A stretch of 6,294 nucleotides of DNA from J061 sp003695725 [NCBI: Candidatus Schekmanbacteria bacterium] (GTDB taxonomy: Bacteria; Schekmanbacteria; GWA2-38-11). The notes beneath the pieces were generated by a model, which was given only the letters and a program-made list of their open reading frames with translations, was not told the origin of the DNA and made no database searches. The translations under genes and the position numbers were made by a program. Below, piece after piece: positions 1-4,053 of the stretch. Position 1 is the first letter of the stretch; each line of letters starts with the position of its first letter. The stretch is from contig RFHX01000343.1 in the NCBI GenBank assembly GCA_003695725.1, positions 1-6,294 on the forward strand, in the 5' to 3' direction.

Positions 1-764
1 ATATCCTTAATCGAACATTTTTCAAAGTACTCCCCGCTAATTCCTTCGACCTCTTCAGATGTAGCTACATAAATACTGGTTTTTGCGCCTTCTTCTGGTG
101 TTGCCATAAATCGCTTCAGAATTTTGCTTACATAAGCCATATATCCTTTTTCAAATGTCCATATATTGGTAGCAACATGGCCGGGATGGACAGCATTCAC
201 TGTAACATTTGAGCCTTTTAAACGCTCTGCTAATTCTCTCGTAAATAATACAACTGCATATTTTGAAGCTGAATAAGCTTTAAATCCTTGAAATCCTTTC
301 TTCATATTTATATCGTCAATATTGATTTTACCCTGCATAAAGGCATTGGATGAAACATTAACAATGCGGGCAGAATGAGATTTCTTTAGTAGAGGCAAAA
401 GAAGATTTGTTAGAAGGAATGGACCAAAATAATTTATGCCCATCGTCAACTCAAATCCATCTGCTGTTTCTTTTCTCTCCATAGTAAATATCCCGGCATT
501 ATTAATCAGAACATCGAGGTGATCAAACTTTTTGGAAAAATCATCTGCAAAATGCCTAACAGAATCTAATCGCGATAGGTCAATCTCCATTATTTCGATA
601 TCATTGTTGCCAGTATCCCTTTTGATCTCTTCGCATACGGGCAATGCCTCTTCTTTGTTTATGCAAGCCATTATAATTCTTGCCCCTTTTCTGGCTATGC
701 CTTTCGTTGTCTCTCTGCCAATTCCTCCATCAGCCCCGGTAATTAAGACTATTTTATCTTTCAT
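1..764 (-). CDS. Short-chain dehydrogenase/reductase, retinol-dehydrogenase-like (C-terminus cut by window edge)
   Basis: Translating the minus strand from the ATG at 764-762 gives 254 codons with no stop before the window edge, so the C-terminus is missing. Visible SDR hallmarks: the nucleotide-binding TGxxxGxG turn (TGADGGIG, residues 9-16), an acidic residue after the third strand (D62), NNAG at 88-91, Asn111, catalytic Ser139 (VNVSS), Tyr164 and Lys168 (YSASK), then HPG at 193-195. The pattern FTRELAERLKGSNVTVNAVHPG resembles the retinol dehydrogenase/WWOX-like branch of classical SDRs. It is therefore probably a cytosolic NAD(P)(H)-dependent alcohol/carbonyl oxidoreductase; the substrate cannot be read from sequence. 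Members with this fold are usually 270-320 residues, so perhaps 20-60 are missing. The AAGAGGGG site six bases upstream supports the start. Odd points: RDH-type proteins usually have ACR after the second strand, but this one has ACI (34-36 ACIN... region), and a terminator abuts the RBS. The family is secure; the function is not. Confidence 0.9.
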   Translation of the reverse strand, partial: MKDKIVLITGADGGIGRETTKGIARKGARIIMACINKEEALPVCEEIKRDTGNNDIEIMEIDLSRLDSVRHFADDFSKKFDHLDVLINNAGIFTMERKETADGFELTMGINYFGPFLLTNLLLPLLKKSHSARIVNVSSNAFMQGKINIDDINMKKGFQGFKAYSASKYAVVLFTRELAERLKGSNVTVNAVHPGHVATNIWTFEKGYMAYVSKILKRFMATPEEGAKTSIYVATSEEVEGISGEYFEKCSIKD

Positions 765-770
765 AATAGA

Positions 771-778
771 CCCCTCTT
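771..778 (-). promoter_or_regulatory. Ribosome-binding site of the SDR gene
   Basis: AAGAGGGG on the minus strand lies six bases before the ATG at 764 and fixes the start. It begins only two bases after the T-tract of the upstream terminator, so an RNA terminated there would just exclude it. Confidence 0.7.
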
Positions 779-780
779 GC

Positions 781-819
781 AAAAAAAAAGACAGCTCCAT
801 TTCATAGATGGAGCTGTCT
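781..819 (-). terminator. Rho-independent terminator (or attenuator) between the five-gene operon and the SDR gene
   Basis: Positions 789-800 and 808-819 form a perfect 12-bp stem (arm AGACAGCTCCAT) with a 7-nt loop. On the minus strand the stem is followed by nine T residues (789-781; the first can also pair at the stem base). On the plus strand no T-run follows, so it works in the minus direction. It lies 21 bases after the stop of the last operon gene and 16 bases before the SDR start codon. It is therefore either the end of the operon or a leaky attenuator controlling SDR expression from the operon. Confidence 0.92.
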
Positions 820-840
820 AAAATTTCAATGGCTTGAAAA

Positions 841-1368
841 TCATTTTACCATTTTGAATGTCCAAACACACCCGGTTTCTTCCCATTCAATCTTAATAGG
901 GATACAACCCATTTCTGTGGTTGGATGGCGGGGATGTGTAAGATGCATCTTTTCAACTTCACATATTTCTCTGCCGTCAAAACCAAGATTTGCTTTCTTT
1001 ACTATTTCTCTTTGTTTTTTCAATCTAAGACAATTTTTAAATCGTACTGTAATTTCACCATTTTCAGGTTCTGAAACCTCATATTCACCGGGACCGTGCA
1101 TCATCTGATCATTATAAAGAACCCTCTTTATTGCCTCCTTTAACGACTTATTTGGAGCAAGCTTTCCTACAATACGAGCCATTGGGCCAATAAACCTTGG
1201 TGCCATATAGCGGTATGCTTCTACTGTATCATCAACCCATTCCTGCACAGTGCCAAGACGTTTATGAGTTTTATAACTAATTGCATGGTCCATTGTAAAA
1301 AAGTCATGGAGACGGTCCCACTTTTCTTCAATGGGCATCTCCTTTATATCTGGTTTTTTCATTTCCAT
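841..1368 (-). CDS. Small cysteine-conserving protein, paralog B (possible ATC-hydrolase/DUF6125-like)
   Basis: This encodes 175 residues starting MEMKKPDI. The ATG at 1368 is chosen because AAAGGAGAA lies just upstream and because homology with the preceding gene starts there; the frame stays open to an ATG at 1473, but that extension overlaps the upstream gene and matches nothing in its paralog. It is about 58% identical (97 of 168 ungapped positions, counted by hand) to the gene at 1427-1963. Shared blocks are MDHxISYxTHKRLGTVQEWV (27-45), NC at 113, EICEVEKMHLTHPxHP (134-149), MGCIP and GCVW near the C-terminus. Four cysteines are shared: C113, C136, C155 and C167. There is no signal peptide or membrane segment, so it is likely cytosolic. 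The C-terminal cysteine spacing ending in CxWxF recalls the L-2-amino-thiazoline-4-carboxylate hydrolase-like/DUF6125 proteins of anaerobes; this is recollection of a pattern, not a search. Last gene of the apparent operon, with a terminator 21 bases downstream. Function unknown. Confidence 0.85.
   Translation of the reverse strand: MEMKKPDIKEMPIEEKWDRLHDFFTMDHAISYKTHKRLGTVQEWVDDTVEAYRYMAPRFIGPMARIVGKLAPNKSLKEAIKRVLYNDQMMHGPGEYEVSEPENGEITVRFKNCLRLKKQREIVKKANLGFDGREICEVEKMHLTHPRHPTTEMGCIPIKIEWEETGCVWTFKMVK
1235..1266. repeat. 32-bp perfect direct repeat, copy in paralog B
   Basis: This segment is identical base for base to 1818-1849 in the neighbouring paralog. It encodes HKRLGTVQEWV. It is the longest exact match I found between the two genes; flanking DNA diverges at once. 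Confidence 0.9.
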
Positions 1369-1373
1369 AACAA

Positions 1374-1382
1374 TTCTCCTTT
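1374..1382 (-). promoter_or_regulatory. Ribosome-binding site deciding the start of paralog B
   Basis: AAAGGAGAA on the minus strand lies five bases before the ATG at 1368. It sits in the 58-bp gap after the paralog A stop. It argues for the 175-residue product rather than the longer reading from 1473. Confidence 0.8.
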
Positions 1383-1426
1383 CTTTAAATAGTAACCATT
1401 TAGTTAGTTTTAGAATTTTATCAAAT

Positions 1427-1963
1427 TCAAACTTTCTTATATACCCAGACGCATCCTCCTTCCTCCCATTCAATTCTTACGGGAATACATCCCATTCTAC
1501 AGGCAGGATGGTTTGGATGAGTCAAGTGCATCTTTTCGACTTCGCATATCTCACGCTCATCAAAGTCATATCCAAGTTGTTTTATCCATTTTTTATGCCT
1601 CTTTAAGCGAGCGCAGTTACGCCATCTAACAATTATCTGTCCATCTTTTGGTTCAGAGTATTCAAATTCCGAAACATCATGGTGCTGTTGGTCGAGTTTA
1701 AAAACAGCTTCGAAGGTTTTTTTAAGATATAGGTTAGGGGCAAGGTTGCTTATATTCTTAACAATAGGTCCTAAAAACCTCGGTACAGATTTATTATAAG
1801 CTTCAACGGTGTCGTTTACCCATTCCTGCACAGTGCCAAGACGTTTATGGGTATAGTAGCTTATCATATGGTCCATTTCAAAGAAATCACAGCATCGGTC
1901 ATACCTCTCTTCCAAGGACAACTCTTTTACATTTGCCTTATGAGTTTTTAACTCTTCAGCCAT
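1427..1963 (-). CDS. Small cysteine-conserving protein, paralog A (possible ATC-hydrolase/DUF6125-like)
   Basis: This encodes 178 residues from an ATG with AAAGGAGG seven bases upstream. It aligns without a gap to the next gene from residue 11 to the end. The four shared cysteines are C117, C140, C159 and C171; C24, C25 and C155 are present only here. Conserved histidines lie in MDHMISYYTHK (H32, H39) and HLTHPNHP (H146, H149, H152), giving a Cys/His set that could bind metal or do thiol chemistry (inference). No signal peptide or transmembrane segment is seen. The N-terminal half looks helical and the C-terminal half looks like mixed beta. The CxWxF-like ending (GCVWVYK) suggests distant kinship to the L-2-amino-thiazoline-4-carboxylate hydrolase-like/DUF6125 group, held with low confidence. 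It follows the ferredoxin gene by 44 bp, and its Shine-Dalgarno can pair with upstream RNA. The tandem copies indicate local duplication; the two could form a heterodimer. Confidence 0.87.
   Translation of the reverse strand: MAEELKTHKANVKELSLEERYDRCCDFFEMDHMISYYTHKRLGTVQEWVNDTVEAYNKSVPRFLGPIVKNISNLAPNLYLKKTFEAVFKLDQQHHDVSEFEYSEPKDGQIIVRWRNCARLKRHKKWIKQLGYDFDEREICEVEKMHLTHPNHPACRMGCIPVRIEWEEGGCVWVYKKV
1818..1849. repeat. 32-bp perfect direct repeat, copy in paralog A
   Basis: Identical to 1235-1266 in paralog B and in the same reading frame (HKRLGTVQEWV). The two copies are 583 bp apart in direct orientation, so recombination between them would leave one chimeric gene. Confidence 0.9.
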
Positions 1964-1968
1964 TATCC

Positions 1969-1996
1969 TGCCTCCTTTTATTTAATTAGAGAGGCA
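1969..1996 (-). promoter_or_regulatory. Possible hairpin occluding the paralog A ribosome-binding site
   Basis: In the minus-strand RNA, UGCCUC (1996-1991) can pair with GAGGCA (1974-1969), extended by one G-U pair, around a 14-nt loop made only of A and U apart from one C-like edge position. The 3' arm overlaps the AAAGGAGG site (1978-1971) of the gene starting at 1963. No T-run follows, so it is not a terminator. It may tune translation of paralog A relative to the ferredoxin; chance pairing is possible because Shine-Dalgarno complements are short. Confidence 0.4.
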
Positions 1997-2007
1997 TTTT
2001 TTCCAAA

Positions 2008-2217
2008 TCAAGTACTTTCAGCTGTGGCTGCCTCTTTCTTTGCTTTACTAGATTTTACAATTGCGGCATTTGGGCACACCTTTATACAAGCTCCGCACTC
2101 AACACAAGTTTCCTCATCGATTTTGTAAGTGTCCTCATACTCAATAATTGAATTTGTTGGACAGATATGCCAGCATGTTCCACAAATAATACAATCTTCT
2201 GTGATGACAAATGCCAT
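2008..2217 (-). CDS. 2[4Fe-4S] ferredoxin, clostridial type
   Basis: A 69-residue protein with two complete CxxCxxCxxxCP motifs: C9, C12, C15, C19-P20 and C38, C41, C44, C48-P49. In this fold the first three cysteines of one motif and the last of the other ligate each cubane, so two [4Fe-4S] clusters are expected. It is a cytosolic low-potential electron carrier. The spacing between motifs is short and standard, without the long insert of Alvin-type ferredoxins. The C-terminal 17 residues form a K/A/E/S-rich tail (KSSKAKKEAATAEST) that is not part of the fold and is probably disordered. GAGGAG lies eight bases before the ATG. It is the third gene of the operon, 21 bp after a DUF169 gene and 44 bp before paralog A, so it is the obvious electron donor or acceptor for its neighbours. 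The family call is secure; the partner assignment is inferred from context. Confidence 0.96.
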   Translation of the reverse strand: MAFVITEDCIICGTCWHICPTNSIIEYEDTYKIDEETCVECGACIKVCPNAAIVKSSKAKKEAATAEST

Positions 2218-2238
2218 TTTAAATCTCCTCTTTTATCA

Positions 2239-2925
2239 TTACATTGCAATTCCCGTTTGAATATTCTCTAAATTTTCAACGATTAAAGGAAGGATATCAT
2301 AGTGTATTGTGCAATAGACCTCTCCGGGATTGAGATTCATCAGACAGCGAGCCTGTTCATCTCCCATATTGAAAGTTATTGTTTTATTGTGAAAAACAAT
2401 TGGAAATGAATTTGTGCACCAAGCACTTCCTGAAACCCCCTGGACAAGCTCCCCTGTTTTCCATGTGTAAGCTTTTGTAAGACGCATAACTCTATATGCA
2501 TCGGTGACAATCATCACAATATCTGGATTTTCAACATCCTCGAGAGCGCCGATAACCTGATATTTATGATGAATAAAATGGTGGGGGATCTGCTGGTTAA
2601 CCCTTCTAAATACTTTCCGGGTTGAATATCCTTTTTTAAATCCTATTGTTGATGCCATTCCTGCATCAAATTCTTCTTTTGTTACTTTTCTATTGCCTAT
2701 ACCTGAATAGACTGCACCACCACACATTATATTTTTATTTGTGATGTAAAATGGTTTTCTTCCCTCTTCCCACATTTCAGCCACTATTGCGCAATGGAAG
2801 GATATATCATCACCATAAGGTTCAACATTGACAGGAAGCTCATCATAAAGTTTAAAAGCAATTATTCTCCTTTCATATCCTTCAAGCTCTTTAAGTTTTT
2901 CTGCTAATATTTTATTCTTTCCCAT
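2239..2925 (-). CDS. DUF169 family protein
   Basis: A 228-residue protein with the layout of DUF169 (COG2043): an N-terminal helix with LKELEGYERR, a strand around IIAFKLYDELPVNV (21-34), a cysteine in SFHCAIVAEMWEEGRKPFYIT (C45), the Cys-Gly-Gly motif MCGGAVYSGIG (67-77), a GFxxGYST helix region (95-102), and a strand in PDIVMIVTDAYRVMRL (134-149). C170, C194 and C205 follow in the C-terminal half. DUF169 proteins are mostly of unknown function and common in anaerobic bacteria and archaea; several neighbour ferredoxins or Fe-S proteins. The length is close to the usual 220-260, so this one is a single domain, unlike the fused gene upstream. The start has only GAGG three bases before the ATG, an unusually tight spacing, but it fits the family N-terminus. 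It lies 28 bp after the fused DUF169 gene. The two are distant relatives rather than recent duplicates. No membrane segment or signal peptide. Confidence 0.88.
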   Translation of the reverse strand: MGKNKILAEKLKELEGYERRIIAFKLYDELPVNVEPYGDDISFHCAIVAEMWEEGRKPFYITNKNIMCGGAVYSGIGNRKVTKEEFDAGMASTIGFKKGYSTRKVFRRVNQQIPHHFIHHKYQVIGALEDVENPDIVMIVTDAYRVMRLTKAYTWKTGELVQGVSGSAWCTNSFPIVFHNKTITFNMGDEQARCLMNLNPGEVYCTIHYDILPLIVENLENIQTGIAM

Positions 2926-2953
2926 TATCCTCTATAGCTTTATAGTGATTATA

Positions 2954-3904
2954 TTACCCAAGCATATCATCAATATTCAATCCCACAGATTCCATTTGCT
3001 CGGCAATTACATTACGCGTGATATTTGTGTATTTTTTTTCTTTAGCAAATTCCTCAACTTTTTCCACTGCAAATTCTCTGATGCCATCTGGAGCAGACAT
3101 AACTAAACTAATTGCCTCATCATCCCAAGGCATAGTTATCTTCAATCCTGATGTGGTTTTGTTACCATCTTTTGAAGGCTCTTCCTTTTTCTTCCAAAAT
3201 TTTGACCATTCAGGTTTTGTTGCCGCAAGATTTTCTCTTGTATCTATGCGTACATCGACTAAAAGCTTATGCAAGTTTTGAACATATTCAATTGGGATAA
3301 TCACAAAAAGCTCATCATTTTTAATCCTATTAAACATCCTACCGCCAAAATCTCCAAAGGTTATGACTACATTCTTTTCATGCCACGGCGAAGAAAAAAG
3401 CTCACCGCAAAGAGAAGTGCCAAATGAACCATATGGCTTAATTCCATCTTCAACAATACGGCATGCAGCTATATTGTTTGCATTGTGGGGATTTGCAACT
3501 ACTACAATCCAATCGACATCTACATTTTCAGGCACATCGTCGAGAGGCGCAGCACCAATTCCTTTAACCATCCCCGGCGGTAAATTGCGCATTCCTGCCT
3601 TTAAGCGAGCTGCACCCTCATATGAAAAAAAACTGCTTGTCTTTGAAAGATATTCACCATTGACAATATCCTTTTTCCCTTCTATTAAACCGCAATGATA
3701 GGCACCGACAAGACAATCATGATGTCTTTCATCAAAATAGACCCTCTTGCCTTCATCCATAGCTAAACGGATAATTGTACAGGGCTCACTTTCAATTGGC
3801 GAATATTCTTCTGGGATATTATTACGGAAAAGAGTTATCGCAACAGGTTTTCCTCTAACCTTGCCTTTTTCAATCAGTATAGTGGAGATTTCTTTTAAAT
3901 TCAT
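2954..3904 (-). CDS. DUF169 protein fused to a C-terminal PCP-reductase-type (PCP_red) domain
   Basis: A 316-residue protein if it starts at the ATG at 3904; a TTG at 3925 would add seven residues. Numbering below uses the ATG. Residues ~1-220 are DUF169: RGKPVAITLFRNNIPEEY (17-34), C42, HDCLVGAYHCG (C64, C71), the PPGMVKGIGAAPLDD segment (109-123), a strand in VDWIVVVANP (130-139), C148 and C166. A charged linker (about 233-255, KKKEEPSKDGNK) follows. Residues ~258-308 (MPWDDEAISLVMSAPDGIREFAVEKVEEFA and on to NITRNVIAEQ) match the small helical PCP_red domain known from the C-terminus of the light-independent protochlorophyllide reductase B subunit: MPW, an acidic EA, a proline/aromatic turn, a long VEKxA helix, and an ITxxVI helix. 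No chlorophyll gene is visible nearby, so the role here is probably redox-complex assembly or docking, not pigment synthesis. It is the first gene of the operon, and neither start shows a Shine-Dalgarno. The DUF169 call is firm; the PCP_red call is good. Confidence 0.87.
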   Translation of the reverse strand: MNLKEISTILIEKGKVRGKPVAITLFRNNIPEEYSPIESEPCTIIRLAMDEGKRVYFDERHHDCLVGAYHCGLIEGKKDIVNGEYLSKTSSFFSYEGAARLKAGMRNLPPGMVKGIGAAPLDDVPENVDVDWIVVVANPHNANNIAACRIVEDGIKPYGSFGTSLCGELFSSPWHEKNVVITFGDFGGRMFNRIKNDELFVIIPIEYVQNLHKLLVDVRIDTRENLAATKPEWSKFWKKKEEPSKDGNKTTSGLKITMPWDDEAISLVMSAPDGIREFAVEKVEEFAKEKKYTNITRNVIAEQMESVGLNIDDMLG

Positions 3905-3941
3905 CTTTAAAATTTTTTTGAACAAAGACTTGTTTTATTCA

Positions 3942-3967
3942 ATTAAATAAAATGTATTATTTGTCAA
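3942..3967 (-). promoter_or_regulatory. Candidate sigma70-type promoter of the five-gene operon
   Basis: The minus strand has a perfect -35 box TTGACA at 3967-3962. The best downstream -10-like hexamer is TTTAAT (3947-3942) with a short 14-bp spacer; TAATTG with a 16-bp spacer is the alternative. Transcription would start some 30-35 bases before the ATG at 3904. The -35 box is convincing, the -10 is not. Confidence 0.4.
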
Positions 3968-3994
3968 ACAATTTCCTTCAAAATCTTGAAGAAC

Positions 3995-4023
3995 TTTTCA
4001 AATGATGTGTTAAAAGAAATAAT
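3995..4023 (+). promoter_or_regulatory. Weak candidate promoter of the propeller-protein gene
   Basis: TTTTCA (3995-4000), a 17-bp spacer and AATAAT (4018-4023) match sigma70 boxes at 4/6 and 5/6. In such AT-rich DNA this could arise by chance. It leaves room for a leader of about 25 bases including the GAGGAG site. Confidence 0.25.
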
Positions 4024-4037
4024 AAACATAAAATAAA

Positions 4038-4043
4038 GAGGAG
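4038..4043 (+). promoter_or_regulatory. Ribosome-binding site of the propeller-protein gene
   Basis: GAGGAG lies ten bases before the ATG at 4054, slightly long spacing but the only such site here. The start also places a signal peptide exactly at the N-terminus, which confirms it. Confidence 0.75.
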
Positions 4044-4053
4044 TGTAAAAGAA

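Noticed and set aside
1369-1426. Internal promoter in the gap between the two paralogs
   Set aside because: TTGATA and some AT-rich hexamers occur, but no pair has suitable spacing and the composition makes chance matches likely.
1369-1473. N-terminal extension of paralog B up to an ATG at 1473 (210 residues)
   Set aside because: It would overlap the end of paralog A by 47 bases, has no counterpart in the paralog, and a much better ribosome-binding site precedes the ATG at 1368.
532-1606. Plus-strand open frames at 532-807, 854-1108 and 1331-1606
   Set aside because: They run antisense to the SDR gene and the two paralogs or across their gaps, including the terminator hairpin, with no coding signature of their own.
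2954-3904. Interpretation of the operon as chlorophyll or bacteriochlorophyll biosynthesis
   Set aside because: Only the small PCP_red domain suggests it. No nitrogenase-like B, N or L subunit or other pigment gene is present in the window.
3018-3950. Plus-strand open frames opposite the DUF169-PCP_red gene (around 3018-3281, 3363-3698, 3747-3950)
   Set aside because: They are antisense to a gene with clear family motifs, show no ribosome-binding sites or recognisable domains, and are serine/phenylalanine-rich as expected of antisense frames.
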